The translations under genes and the position numbers were made by a program. A DNA stretch of 64,000 nt from Acinetobacter sp. ANC 4910 (GTDB taxonomy: Bacteria > Pseudomonadota > Gammaproteobacteria > Pseudomonadales > Moraxellaceae): contig NZ_SJNT01000004.1 of the NCBI RefSeq assembly GCF_004331035.1, positions 186,001 to 250,000 on the forward strand. The letters run 5' to 3'. Position 1 is the first letter of the stretch, and every line of letters begins with the position of its first letter. Shown piece after piece: positions 27,740 to 37,015 of this stretch. The notes under the pieces were generated by a model. It saw only the letters and a list, made by a program, of their open reading frames with translations. It had not been told where the DNA came from and did no database searches.

Positions 27740-28509
27740 ACATGACTCAAATGCGTGTTGCTCTTTTCACCTTGGTTCATAAAGAAGTTCGCCGCTTTAT
27801 GCGAATTTGGCCACAAACATTATTGCCGCCAGCGATTACCATGAGTCTTTATTTTGTGATTTTTGGCAATTTAGTCGGCTCACGGATTGGTTCAATGGGT
27901 GGCTTTAGCTATATGCAGTTTATTGTGCCTGGCTTAATTATGATGGCGGTAATTACCAATAGCTATGCCAACGTTTCCTCTAGTTTCTTTAGTGCCAAAT
28001 TCCAAAAAAGTATTGAAGAACTAATTATGAGTCCAGTCCCTTTACATTTAGTCCTTTGGGGTTATGTGTTGGGCGGATTATCTCGCGGGGTCTTGGTAGG
28101 TATTATTGTCACCGCCATGAGTCTCTTTTTCACTGACTTATATATTACTAACTGGTTTGTAACTATATATACAGTGATTGTGACCTCATTATTATTTTCA
28201 TTGGGTGGTTTTATTAATGCTGTTTACGCCAAATCTTTTGACGATATTTCAATCATTCCAACTTTTGTACTGACCCCTTTAACTTATTTAGGCGGTGTGT
28301 TTTATGCCATCAGTGCACTTAGCCCATTTTGGCAAAATCTGTCTTTAATTAATCCTATTGTATATATGGTCAATGCTTTCCGTTTCGGAATTCTAGGTCA
28401 TAGTGATGTGAACGTTTCGATTTCACTCACCGTAGTGACTTTATGTTGTGCTGTCCTTTACGGTATAGCGTATTATTTACTTTCTCGTGGCTCAGGAATG
28501 CGTGAATAA
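27736..28509 (+). CDS. yadH: ABC-2 type permease (YadH-like)
   Basis: The 257-residue inner-membrane protein has about six transmembrane segments and the ABC-2 signature LVGSRIGSMGGFSYMQFIVPG near the N-terminus. GGVFYAISALSPFWQNLSLINPIVYMV follows near the end, as in YadH/NodJ-type permeases. Translation is coupled to yadG through an ATGA overlap, with GGAAGGAG inside the end of yadG. Confidence 0.9.
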   Translation: MNMTQMRVALFTLVHKEVRRFMRIWPQTLLPPAITMSLYFVIFGNLVGSRIGSMGGFSYMQFIVPGLIMMAVITNSYANVSSSFFSAKFQKSIEELIMSPVPLHLVLWGYVLGGLSRGVLVGIIVTAMSLFFTDLYITNWFVTIYTVIVTSLLFSLGGFINAVYAKSFDDISIIPTFVLTPLTYLGGVFYAISALSPFWQNLSLINPIVYMVNAFRFGILGHSDVNVSISLTVVTLCCAVLYGIAYYLLSRGSGMRE

Positions 28510-29324
28510 TGAGTGTAGAACATTCTTTACTCGGTAAAGACACCCAATATCCATCAACATATCAACCAGATATTCTTTTTCCCATTGCTCGTGCACAAGC
28601 ACGTTCAAGCTATGCCCATATTAAAGGCATTCAACAGGGCAAAGACTGGTGGCACGTGTTTGAAATTTCTTGGCTTAATGCTCAAGGTATTCCTCAAGTT
28701 GCAATTGGTCGCTTAACGCTACCTGCGTCTTCACCTAATTTAATTGAGTCCAAATCACTCAAGCTTTATTTTAATAGTCTGAACTTTACTCAATTCAATT
28801 CTGAAGCCACATTTATAGCTACTGTAGAAAAAGATTTATCTGCGGCTGCGGGCGCGACAGTAACAATTCAATTGTTCCAAGTGGATGATTTAGCCATTTA
28901 TCAGCCCGAAGGTATCTGTATTGATGACTTAGTCCCTGAACGTCTGGAAAATCAACCCGATGCTTCCCTGCTCAGCTTCGATCATGAAAATACGGATCAT
29001 CTGGAAATCCAACTCTATTCACATTTACTGCGCAGTAACTGCCCAGTGACAGGTCAACCCGATTGGGGTACAGTTTTTATCCGTTATCAGGGTAAAAAGC
29101 CTTGTTATCGCTCACTTTTAGCCTATATTATCTCCTACCGTCAGCATAATGGCTTTCATGAGCAATGCGTGGAACAGATCTATGCCGATATCTGGCAAAA
29201 TCTACAACCTGAAAAGCTTATGGTTTATGCAGCTTATACCCGCCGAGGTGGTTTAGACATCAATCCTTGTCGGGTATCGGATTTAACATGGATGCCTCGC
29301 CCAATTCGCTTGGCGCGACAATAA
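28509..29324 (+). CDS. queF: NADPH-dependent 7-cyano-7-deazaguanine reductase
   Basis: QueF reduces preQ0 to preQ1 in queuosine biosynthesis. The 271-residue protein is the long, two-domain (type II) form. The nucleophile Cys178 is in NCPVTGQPDWG with the proton-donor Asp185, and the NADPH/QueF signature ESKSLKLYFNSLNFTQF is present. The start overlaps the yadH stop by one base, so the gene is in the yadGH operon although no functional link is known. Confidence 0.95.
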   Translation: MSVEHSLLGKDTQYPSTYQPDILFPIARAQARSSYAHIKGIQQGKDWWHVFEISWLNAQGIPQVAIGRLTLPASSPNLIESKSLKLYFNSLNFTQFNSEATFIATVEKDLSAAAGATVTIQLFQVDDLAIYQPEGICIDDLVPERLENQPDASLLSFDHENTDHLEIQLYSHLLRSNCPVTGQPDWGTVFIRYQGKKPCYRSLLAYIISYRQHNGFHEQCVEQIYADIWQNLQPEKLMVYAAYTRRGGLDINPCRVSDLTWMPRPIRLARQ

Positions 29325-29351
29325 AATGAATAATACTGAGGTTAAATAACA

Positions 29352-30002
29352 ATGCCTTTTTTTGGTTTTGTCCCTTCTGAAACACTATTAAATAGTATTC
29401 AAACTGGTCAGCAAAAGAAAAACTCGAGTGAAGTACTCTACCCTTTACGTGACCAAACTGCTTTATTGATTAATGACGAAATTATTGACGCCATTTTAAC
29501 GGAGTTAGTCCGTCGTTTTCCGCCAAGTGATAAACGTGATACTGCTGAGAAATTAGCAGGTTACATTAAATCCACGGTTGCGGTGCTATTGAAGCAACTT
29601 TTAAGTAAAGCTCCAAATGATGTGGTTAAACAATCTATCGAGTTTTCTGAAAAAAGCTTATTTAAAGATGCACAAGCTCAATATCGTGTTGGTGAAAGTT
29701 TAGATGCCAGCTTGGTGACTAATTTAAAGTCAAATTTTGCTGAAATTCGTTCAGGGGCTGACATTAACAAATCGGTGATGGTCGAATTGTACAAACAGTT
29801 CGCAGAAGCAACTGTACGTCATTTCATGAATGATTTTAACAAAACCCTCGATTTGGGCATGATTAAGCGTAAAGCGGCGGATATCGGCTCTGCGGCGGTC
29901 ATTAAAGCGGTGCATATTGCAATTGATAAAATCTTCCCACATTTAACCAAGGAAGAACTTATAATTATGGCAGAGTATCACGATACGCTGTTCCATCATT
30001 GA
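29352..30002 (+). CDS. Hypothetical protein, 216 aa
   Basis: I do not recognise the family. The protein is rich in predicted amphipathic helices, with an N-terminal FFGFVP and no signal peptide. It starts 27 bases after queF and is followed by a terminator, so it probably ends the yadG-yadH-queF transcription unit. It keeps an intact frame with codon use like its neighbours. Confidence 0.7.
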   Translation: MPFFGFVPSETLLNSIQTGQQKKNSSEVLYPLRDQTALLINDEIIDAILTELVRRFPPSDKRDTAEKLAGYIKSTVAVLLKQLLSKAPNDVVKQSIEFSEKSLFKDAQAQYRVGESLDASLVTNLKSNFAEIRSGADINKSVMVELYKQFAEATVRHFMNDFNKTLDLGMIKRKAADIGSAAVIKAVHIAIDKIFPHLTKEELIIMAEYHDTLFHH

Positions 30003-30021
30003 TAGAAAATTAAACTATCGG

Positions 30022-30048
30022 AAACCTAGCTTTTGCTAGGTTTTTTTA
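30022..30048 (+). terminator. Terminator closing the yadGH-queF unit
   Basis: AAACCTAGC-TTTT-GCTAGGTTT followed by TTTTT is a perfect hairpin. Confidence 0.9.
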
Positions 30049-30138
30049 TTGCTAAATATTGATATACAGCTTCAATACACAGGTATATGGTAGCAAGCGC
30101 AAAATACTGCCTAAGACTTTATTCTATTAATATCTTCC

Positions 30139-31281
30139 ATGACTATTCCTCCACAGTCCAAATTCTTACGCCATGCACCCCGTGATGGTTTAAGTACTAC
30201 TTCCCTACCATCAAAGTGGCACAAATTACACTTAGATCCGTGGTTATGCCTCTATTTATTGCTCACTGCATTATTAGGTTTAACCGTGCTCTATAGTGCT
30301 TCCGAGCAAGACTGGAATCTAGTGTCGAAACAAGCCATCAGTTTTGCGATTGGTTTTTTCACCATGTTAGCGCTTGCACAGGTTCCACCCAAGGTGTATC
30401 AATCCTTTGCTCCCTATCTTTATATATTTGCATTCTTGTCGCTAATAGGAGTGAAACTATTTGGAGAGGTCCGTTTAGGGGCACAGCGCTGGATCGACAT
30501 TCCTGGACTCGGCAGTGTGCAACCCAGTGAATTTATGAAAATTGCCATGCCTTTAATGATTGCATGGTTTTTAGCTCGACGACCTTTACCCCCTAAAATC
30601 AGTCAGATTGGCATTTGTCTAATCTTTATTGGCATTCCCTTTATTTTTATTGCTGAGCAACCTGACCTCGGCACCTCTTTATTGGTTTTATCCAGTGGGA
30701 TTTTTGTTTTATTTCTAAGTGGCTTGTCATGGCGCTTAATTACCGTCGCAATTGGACTTGCCGCACTCATCATCCCGATTGCTTGGCAATTTTTACTCCA
30801 TGATTATCAACGACAACGTGTTCTGACGCTCATTCATCCCGAAGAAGATGCACTGGGTACAGGTTGGAATATTATTCAATCAGAAACTGCCATAGGTTCT
30901 GGTGGAGTTTTAGGTAAAGGATACCTCTTAGGCACTCAATCTCACTTACATTTTTTACCTGAAGGTCATACCGATTTTATTATTGCTGCATTTTCTGAAG
31001 AATTTGGGCTGATTGGTATTATCATATTGATTATACTGTACTTTGCAATCATTAGCCGAACGTTTCAAATTGGATTAAACAGTTTTCATAACTTTGGACG
31101 TTTAGTAGCAAGCAGTTTTGCTTTGTCATTTTTTGTATATGTCTTTGTCAATGCGGGCATGGTCAGTGGTATTTTACCGGTAGTGGGTGTGCCTTTACCT
31201 TTTATGAGTTATGGCGGTACTGCAATTATTACTCTAATGGCCACTTTTGGCGTTGTGATGTCAATTCATACACATCGATAA
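30139..31281 (+). CDS. rodA: Rod-shape SEDS peptidoglycan polymerase RodA
   Basis: The 380-residue SEDS-family membrane protein polymerises glycan strands with PBP2 during elongation. It has about ten transmembrane segments and the family landmarks LGAQRWI, VQPSEFMKIAMPL, QPDLGTSL, GSGG-x-LGKG and HTDFIIAAFSEEFG, ending with PFMSYGGTAII. The next gene, 19 bases on, encodes a lytic transglycosylase, and the pair is conserved in many Proteobacteria. A PBP2 gene is not in the window. Confidence 0.96.
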   Translation: MTIPPQSKFLRHAPRDGLSTTSLPSKWHKLHLDPWLCLYLLLTALLGLTVLYSASEQDWNLVSKQAISFAIGFFTMLALAQVPPKVYQSFAPYLYIFAFLSLIGVKLFGEVRLGAQRWIDIPGLGSVQPSEFMKIAMPLMIAWFLARRPLPPKISQIGICLIFIGIPFIFIAEQPDLGTSLLVLSSGIFVLFLSGLSWRLITVAIGLAALIIPIAWQFLLHDYQRQRVLTLIHPEEDALGTGWNIIQSETAIGSGGVLGKGYLLGTQSHLHFLPEGHTDFIIAAFSEEFGLIGIIILIILYFAIISRTFQIGLNSFHNFGRLVASSFALSFFVYVFVNAGMVSGILPVVGVPLPFMSYGGTAIITLMATFGVVMSIHTHR

Positions 31282-31300
31282 TTTTTGGGATTTAACCTAT

Positions 31301-32302
31301 ATGACGAATTTGTCTATTTATAAAAAACTGAAGCGTTTATCTTTACTTATTGGTGCTTTTTCAATTACCAGTTTTTGCCAAGCAAATGATTTTGCCAATA
31401 ATCCCCAGTACTCCAGTTTCAAACAAAAAACCATGCAAAGCTATGGTTTAACGGCTGAACAAGTCGATTGGGCAATGAATGGTGCTCAAAATCTTCCCAA
31501 CATTATCAATATTATGAACCGACCAGGCGAAAGTAAGCCATGGTATGACTACAAAACCAATTTCATGTCGGAAAGCACCATTCAACGTGGTGTTCGATTC
31601 AAAAATCAATATGCAGATACCTTAAATCGAGCTGAACAGCAGTTCGGCGTTCCGCAATCGGTGATTTTGGGCATTTTAGGCGTAGAAACAGGTTTTGGTG
31701 CAAATAAAGGCAATTTCATCACTCGAGATGCCTTAGCGACGCTTGCATTTGGTTATGAACGTCGTGCTGCCTATTTCCAAGATGAGCTGTCTGCACTGAT
31801 TGCATGGACTTATAAAGATGGTGTGCCAGCCAACTCTGTCGTAGGGTCTTATGCAGGTGCAATTGGCTATCCACAATTTATGCCCAGTAACATTCCTAAA
31901 TATGGCGTGGACTACGATGGTAATGGACATATTGATCTAAGAAATTCAGCAGTTGATGCGATTGGTTCTATTGCCAACTATCTCGCGCAACATGGCTGGC
32001 AGCGCAATCAACCGATTGGTTTTGCGGCGCGTTACACAGGTTCGACACCTGATGCCATTATTGCCAAAAACCTTGAACAACCTACACCTTATGGCGTGTT
32101 AAAACCGCAGGGTATTTCACCCATCAATCCAGTGGTAAAAATTGATGATTTAGATATGGTTAATGTCATTCAACTTCAAGAGAGTTATGGCTCAATTTAC
32201 TATATTACTTACCCGAATTTTCAAGTGATTACTACCTATAATAAGAGCCGTATGTATGCCACCGCTGTGTGGCAATTAGGCACTGAAATTGCTAGCCGTT
32301 AA
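31301..32302 (+). CDS. mltB: Lytic murein transglycosylase, MltB family
   Basis: The 333-residue periplasmic enzyme cleaves the glycan between MurNAc and GlcNAc to form 1,6-anhydro ends. The catalytic Glu129 lies in GILGVETGFG, and YAGAIGYPQFMPS and YLAQHGW are family motifs. The N-terminus is a signal peptide (about residues 1-28). Its cysteine is preceded by F, not G/A/S, so it lacks a proper lipobox and may be soluble, unlike E. coli MltB. It is co-transcribed with rodA. Confidence 0.93.
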   Translation: MTNLSIYKKLKRLSLLIGAFSITSFCQANDFANNPQYSSFKQKTMQSYGLTAEQVDWAMNGAQNLPNIINIMNRPGESKPWYDYKTNFMSESTIQRGVRFKNQYADTLNRAEQQFGVPQSVILGILGVETGFGANKGNFITRDALATLAFGYERRAAYFQDELSALIAWTYKDGVPANSVVGSYAGAIGYPQFMPSNIPKYGVDYDGNGHIDLRNSAVDAIGSIANYLAQHGWQRNQPIGFAARYTGSTPDAIIAKNLEQPTPYGVLKPQGISPINPVVKIDDLDMVNVIQLQESYGSIYYITYPNFQVITTYNKSRMYATAVWQLGTEIASR

Positions 32303-32314
32303 GGCTAGCTTTTT
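32291..32314 (+). terminator. Terminator overlapping the mltB stop codon
   Basis: GCTAGCC-GTTAA-GGCTAGC followed by TTTTT is a perfect hairpin; the loop contains the TAA stop. Confidence 0.85.
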
Positions 32315-32595
32315 ACAAAAAATAAATAAGTCAATCTTTTTTTTAATCAAAAAGTGCATAAAATAGACAAATTAAATATTATGTTACAATATTGTATATT
32401 TATTAACCACAAAACAATTTAATTACCTACTTTTTGTAAAGATTTCGGTATAAAGACTAGACACCTTTACCGTGGCATGAATATTATCCATCTCGTCAAA
32501 TGTAGTTGCACAAGTGAATAAATCGGCCCGTTTGCTTGTAATTCAAGGTTTTACTACTGAATTACTGCTCTGCAAACCCGCCTTTAGGAGATTTT

Positions 32596-33207
32596 ATGCA
32601 TTCTTCAATGAAATATATTCTTGCCATAACCACCACATTCGCCCTGACCCAGTCACAGGCAGAATTGGTTCAATCATCGTCGTTAAATAATGACAATGAT
32701 AATTCACGTTTAGCAGCACGTGTTTTAAACAAAGATGCTCAGAGTTTTAACTCTCACTTTTCAAATCTAAATAGCCTTTCAATTACTGAGAGTTCTGGAG
32801 ATAAAATTCGCCGCGAAACGATTGCTGCGAAAATTGAAATCCCAGCAAATGAGCCCTCAGTCATTGACAAGTTAAATGATGTTGCCTCAAACACTGTTCG
32901 TCAATTTAGCCAAACTGGTGTTGCCTCATGGTATGGTCGTCAGTTCCATGGTCGTAAAACCGCAAATGGTGAAACATTTGACATGAATGCATTAACAGCA
33001 GCTCATCGTAGCTTGCCACTTAACTGCTACATTCGTGTGACCAACAAAAATAACGGTAAAAGTGTGGTTGTGAAAGTCAATGACCGTGGTCCATTCCATG
33101 GCAACCGTGTGGTCGATCTTTCTTATGGTGCTGCAAAACAACTTGGTATCACCAATGCAGGAACAGCAAAAGTAAGCATTGAACGCGTTGCAGGTCCCAA
33201 TTCTTAA
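32596..33207 (+). CDS. RlpA-like septal/periplasmic lytic transglycosylase (DPBB domain)
   Basis: The 203-residue protein has a signal peptide (cleavage after about residue 22, SQA), a disordered stretch, then a double-psi beta-barrel from about residue 110: TGVASWYGRQFHGRKTANGE, the catalytic-type NDRGPF and DLSYGAAKQLGI. RlpA acts on naked glycan strands. It lacks the SPOR domain found in E. coli RlpA and lacks a lipobox cysteine, so it may not be recruited to the septum. The 280-base leader upstream holds no gene; TTTAGGAG precedes the ATG. Confidence 0.87.
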   Translation: MHSSMKYILAITTTFALTQSQAELVQSSSLNNDNDNSRLAARVLNKDAQSFNSHFSNLNSLSITESSGDKIRRETIAAKIEIPANEPSVIDKLNDVASNTVRQFSQTGVASWYGRQFHGRKTANGETFDMNALTAAHRSLPLNCYIRVTNKNNGKSVVVKVNDRGPFHGNRVVDLSYGAAKQLGITNAGTAKVSIERVAGPNS

Positions 33208-33233
33208 TTTCACTGATGCACAATACATTTGAT

Positions 33234-33262
33234 AAAAAGCCACATCTAAGTGGCTTTTTTTA
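33234..33262 (+). terminator. Terminator after the rlpA-like gene
   Basis: AAAAAGCCAC-ATCTA-AGTGGCTTTTTTT is a hairpin with T-run. Confidence 0.85.
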
Positions 33263-33335
33263 TTTTCTAATTTAATTAATATGTTATTTTAAAAAAAAGA
33301 CAAAAAATCGACGACCTGTCGGGGGAAACGATCTA

Positions 33336-35114
33336 ATGACAAAATCAATCCAATATTTAACAACTTCGCATTTGAAAGTTTTTGCTCTAATGAGTACGGT
33401 TTTATTGTCTGCGTGTAGCTACTCCATCTCAGAACATATTCATCGCGGTCAAAAAATAGACCCCAGACAAGATTCTACCTTTATTCTGCATGGCGGCCCT
33501 ATTCTCACCATGCAAGGCGATACCCCGACATATGTCGAAGCGATGTTAGTTGAAAACGGGATGATCAAATTTACTGGCTCTCTTGCTGATGCAAAACGAC
33601 TCAATTTGCGTGCACAGCGTTTTAACTTAAAAAACCATACTGTGATTCCCGGACTGATCGATGCACATAGCCATGCCAATAGTGTTGGCTTACAACAAAG
33701 CGTTGCTAATCTTTATGCCCCACCAGATGGCAAAGTCACAGATATTCCCTCTCTGATTCAAGCAATGCAAACATGGAAAAATAATAATCCCGCTTTCATT
33801 CAACAAGCTTCGGGGTGGATTATTGGCAACGGATATGATGATGCCCAATTAACTGAAAAGCGCCACCCTACCGCGACTGAACTAGATAAAATCTCAACAG
33901 ACCAACCTATCATAATTTTACATCAATCTGGTCATTTGGCGACGGTCAATACAAAAGCCCTCAAACTACTCAAAATTGACGCCCAAACACCAAACCCAAC
34001 TGGTGGGGTCATCCGTCGTAAAGCAAATTCAAAAGAACCCAATGGCGTACTTGAGGAAAGTGTGGTTTTTAAAGCCATGATTCAAATTTTCCAGCATATG
34101 CCACCTGAAACCATGGAAAAAATGGCACTCACTGCGGTGCAGACCTATGTCAAAAATGGATACACCACCATTCAAGAAGGTCGAGCAGATGCAGGGACTT
34201 CAGAAATGTGGCGAGATTTAGCGAAAAATGGCAAATTGCCAGTAGATTTGGTGGTCTATCCAGATATCAGTACCGAAAAAAACTATATGCTGCAACATGG
34301 CACCAATCGAGAATATAAACACCATTATAGAATTGGGGGCGTCAAAATTAGTCTGGATGGATCTCCACAAGGTAAAACTGCTTGGCTCACCAAACCCTAT
34401 CTAGTCCCACCTGAAGGCCAAAAAAAATCTTATCGGGGTTATGCAGCCTTCCCACAACAAAGTACGGTACAAAATCTGATTGATTTAGCCTTCCAAAATA
34501 ATTGGCAAATTTTAGCGCATGCCAATGGCGATGCCGCAATTGATCAATATTTAAATACCATTGAAAAAGCCACAGCTAAATTTCCAATCCTAGATCGACG
34601 CAATGTAATTATTCATGCACAAACCATGCGGGAAGATCAACTGGATAAAGCCAAAGAACTGAAGCTGATACCCTCTTTCTTTTCTCTGCATACTTATTAC
34701 TGGGGAGACTGGCATATTCATGAGACTTTAGGTCTACAACGCGCCCAAAATATTTCCCCGACTGGCTCAGCCTTAAGAAAAGGGATTTTATTTACCGAAC
34801 ATCATGATGCACCCGTCATTCCTCCCAATAGCATGATGACCTTGGACACCACTGTAAACCGAGTAACGCGTAGCGGTAAAATTTTAGGTACCGATCAACG
34901 TGTAAGTCCCTATCTTGCGCTCAAGAGCATGACCAGTTGGGCCGCCTATCAATATTTTGAAGAAGACAGCAAAGGCTCACTGGCTCCAGGGAAATTAGCT
35001 GATTTTGTGATTCTAGATCAGAACCCCATGACTGTTCCTACTGATCAAATTAAAAATATTAAAGTGCTTGCCACTTTCAAAGAAGGTAAAGAAGTTTTTC
35101 ATACAGGAAACTAA
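33336..35114 (+). CDS. Lipoprotein amidohydrolase (YtcJ/Amidohydro_3 family)
   Basis: The 592-residue protein carries a lipoprotein signal peptide ending in LLSAC (Cys about 27). The metal-dependent hydrolase barrel shows DAHSHAN, the second-half ILAHANGDAA, IIHAQTM and a late histidine in EHHDAP, then ADFVILDQNP near the end. YtcJ-like enzymes are Zn-dependent hydrolases of amides and related bonds with unknown natural substrates. The ATG is preceded by GGGGGAAACGATCTA. It has no evident operon partners. Confidence 0.88.
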   Translation: MTKSIQYLTTSHLKVFALMSTVLLSACSYSISEHIHRGQKIDPRQDSTFILHGGPILTMQGDTPTYVEAMLVENGMIKFTGSLADAKRLNLRAQRFNLKNHTVIPGLIDAHSHANSVGLQQSVANLYAPPDGKVTDIPSLIQAMQTWKNNNPAFIQQASGWIIGNGYDDAQLTEKRHPTATELDKISTDQPIIILHQSGHLATVNTKALKLLKIDAQTPNPTGGVIRRKANSKEPNGVLEESVVFKAMIQIFQHMPPETMEKMALTAVQTYVKNGYTTIQEGRADAGTSEMWRDLAKNGKLPVDLVVYPDISTEKNYMLQHGTNREYKHHYRIGGVKISLDGSPQGKTAWLTKPYLVPPEGQKKSYRGYAAFPQQSTVQNLIDLAFQNNWQILAHANGDAAIDQYLNTIEKATAKFPILDRRNVIIHAQTMREDQLDKAKELKLIPSFFSLHTYYWGDWHIHETLGLQRAQNISPTGSALRKGILFTEHHDAPVIPPNSMMTLDTTVNRVTRSGKILGTDQRVSPYLALKSMTSWAAYQYFEEDSKGSLAPGKLADFVILDQNPMTVPTDQIKNIKVLATFKEGKEVFHTGN

Positions 35115-35131
35115 ATCTGTGAAAGCCAACA

Positions 35132-35162
35132 TAACGCAGTTCAAACGACTTGAGCTGCGTTA
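35132..35162. repeat. Long perfect-type hairpin without T-run
   Basis: Arms of 13 bases (TAACGCAGTTCAA at 35132-35144 and TTGAGCTGCGTTA at 35150-35162, with one G-T pair) surround a five-base loop. It follows the amidohydrolase stop but lacks a T-run, so it may be an mRNA-stabilising or REP-like unit. Confidence 0.5.
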
Positions 35163-35293
35163 CTGAATGACAAAACAAATGATAGAAATGGACTAAAATT
35201 TAATTTCAAATTTTGATCTCATTTATTTTCTATTTTATAGTTTCTTCGAAACAAGGACATAAAAAGTACAATAAACAATTACAAGAGCAACGC

Positions 35294-35749
35294 ATGAAAA
35301 CGATAAACGAATGGTTCGATGAATACAGTGAAAGCCACCAAAATAAAACCAATAAAATGATTCACTGGCTTTGCGTACCAACAATCCTATTTTCAATTAT
35401 TGGTATTTTGGCGCATTTTAGTGTACTGCTTACTGCTCTCATTATAACCCTCACTCTTATTTTTTATAGTCGACTTGATCTTGTTTTAGCTGTAGCAATG
35501 GCAGCCCTGATTTTTGTAATGGCATGGCTGGTTTTAATTTTACCTGTTGGGGTCGGTTTTTATATTGCTTTGTTCATTTTTGCTTGGATTGGGCAGTTTT
35601 ATGGACATAAAATTGAAGGAAAGAAACCTTCTTTCTTCAAAGACCTCCAATTTCTCCTCATTGACCCAATTTGGTGTATGGATGCATATCTAAATAAACT
35701 GGTGCCCAAATTAAAAACCCGCGTTAGAGCGCAAATGAACGCCATTTAG
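35294..35749 (+). CDS. Mpo1-like membrane protein (DUF962)
   Basis: The 151-residue protein begins with the family pattern WFDEYSESHQNKTNKMIHWLCVP, which holds conserved histidines, and contains four hydrophobic segments, followed by GHKIEGKKPSFF. The yeast relative Mpo1 is a fatty-acid alpha-oxidation dioxygenase; the role in bacteria is unknown. The ATG at 35294 is chosen because the domain begins there and AAGAG lies eight bases upstream; an in-frame start at 35213 would add a foreign hydrophobic segment. Confidence 0.82.
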   Translation: MKTINEWFDEYSESHQNKTNKMIHWLCVPTILFSIIGILAHFSVLLTALIITLTLIFYSRLDLVLAVAMAALIFVMAWLVLILPVGVGFYIALFIFAWIGQFYGHKIEGKKPSFFKDLQFLLIDPIWCMDAYLNKLVPKLKTRVRAQMNAI

Positions 35750-35811
35750 CGCACAAGTACAATTTCCACAGTGGAATTGGATCTTCCCAATGTTTTCCAC
35801 CGTGAACTCGA

Positions 35812-36126
35812 TTAAAACACCCAAGCTTCTAATGCATAAAAAAACAGCAGACTCAACACCAAACTGATTAAAATTTTTCTTAAAAAGAAGCATACAAGAA
35901 CGCAAAATATCGTGGCATAAAAATAACTATTGCCCTGCAACGATCTCCATTCACCTTGATCAAAAAAAATAATCGGCATACAAATTGCGCTTAATAAACA
36001 GGGTGCTGAATATTTCAACATTCGCTCGAAAAACATCGGAAATTGAATAGCAACTTTAGGTTCTAAAAATAGATAACGATTAAAAAACACAATTGCAGCC
36101 AACAAAAAAATAAATGCCCAACTCAT
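35812..36126 (-). CDS. azlD: AzlD-family branched-chain amino-acid exporter subunit
   Basis: The 104-residue membrane protein has four hydrophobic segments and the AzlD-like pattern FERMLKYSAPCLLSAICMPII. It pairs with AzlC in exporting branched-chain amino acids or related compounds. Its ATG overlaps the azlC stop by four bases (ATGA), which fixes the start at 36126; a longer in-frame open stretch to 36267 lies inside azlC. Confidence 0.86.
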   Translation of the reverse strand: MSWAFIFLLAAIVFFNRYLFLEPKVAIQFPMFFERMLKYSAPCLLSAICMPIIFFDQGEWRSLQGNSYFYATIFCVLVCFFLRKILISLVLSLLFFYALEAWVF

Positions 36127-36836
36127 GTTTTTTTCTCCCAACGTTCTAGACACACCGCAACAAACATTCCCAACATGCCAGAGATTAAAATTGATGCTTC
36201 TATATGCAACACGGTTAAACACAGCGAGCTTAGAATTGTGGTGATGACCCCAATCAAACTCATCCAATTTTTAATAAAGGGAACAATAATCGCCACCAAA
36301 ACAGCGACAATAGAAAAATCTAAATGCAAGTTCGACAAATTAGGAACTGTCGAAGCCAAATAAATTCCCAATAGGCTAAATAGTATCCACGCGAGATAAA
36401 AACATAAGCCTGCTCCCAATAAATAATATGGACGACGCAGTTGCTTAGTCATGGCGACTGCAAATAATTCATCCGTCAATAAGAATCCCAAAGGAATTCG
36501 GTAATAACTCGCCAAAATAGAGATATCTTTACGCAAAGTTAAGGCATAAATAAAATGCTGACTGGTTAAAAAAAATACTGTAATTGCAATTGTAAGTGCT
36601 GTTGCATCCGCAGACCACATTCCCAAACTTACTAGTTGTGCCGCACCCGCAAACACAACCGCTGACATCGCCACCGCTTGTGGAATACTCAACCCCGCAT
36701 CAATGGCAACTGAACCCGCCAAAATACCCCATGGCAGTACCGCAATCGATAAAGGGAAAATATCTAAAGCACCTTGGATAAAATCTTGAGATTTATGATT
36801 ACTTGCAGCAATCAATTGCTGAGGAGAAAAATCCAT
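36123..36836 (-). CDS. azlC: AzlC-family exporter subunit
   Basis: The 237-residue integral membrane protein carries the AzlC pattern FPLSIAVLPWGILAGSVAIDAGLSIPQA and AGAAQLVSLGMW, with about six hydrophobic segments. Together with AzlD it forms a branched-chain amino-acid exporter (analogous to AzlCD of Bacillus and YgaZH of E. coli). An AraC-type regulator lies 180 bases upstream on the same strand and may control the pair. Confidence 0.9.
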   Translation of the reverse strand: MDFSPQQLIAASNHKSQDFIQGALDIFPLSIAVLPWGILAGSVAIDAGLSIPQAVAMSAVVFAGAAQLVSLGMWSADATALTIAITVFFLTSQHFIYALTLRKDISILASYYRIPLGFLLTDELFAVAMTKQLRRPYYLLGAGLCFYLAWILFSLLGIYLASTVPNLSNLHLDFSIVAVLVAIIVPFIKNWMSLIGVITTILSSLCLTVLHIEASILISGMLGMFVAVCLERWEKKT

Positions 36837-37015
36837 AAAGACATCTACCGAATGAACACACCTATAAAATAGGCGTTTTGCAGCAGGATGATCTTGTACA
36901 AAATTGCTTAATTATTCTGGAATTATAAAAACTCAAATACGTGGCAAATGTTCTCAATTAAAACAATAAATATAAGTGACTTAAAGTATATCTTTCAGAT
37001 CAGAGCAGTTTTTCT

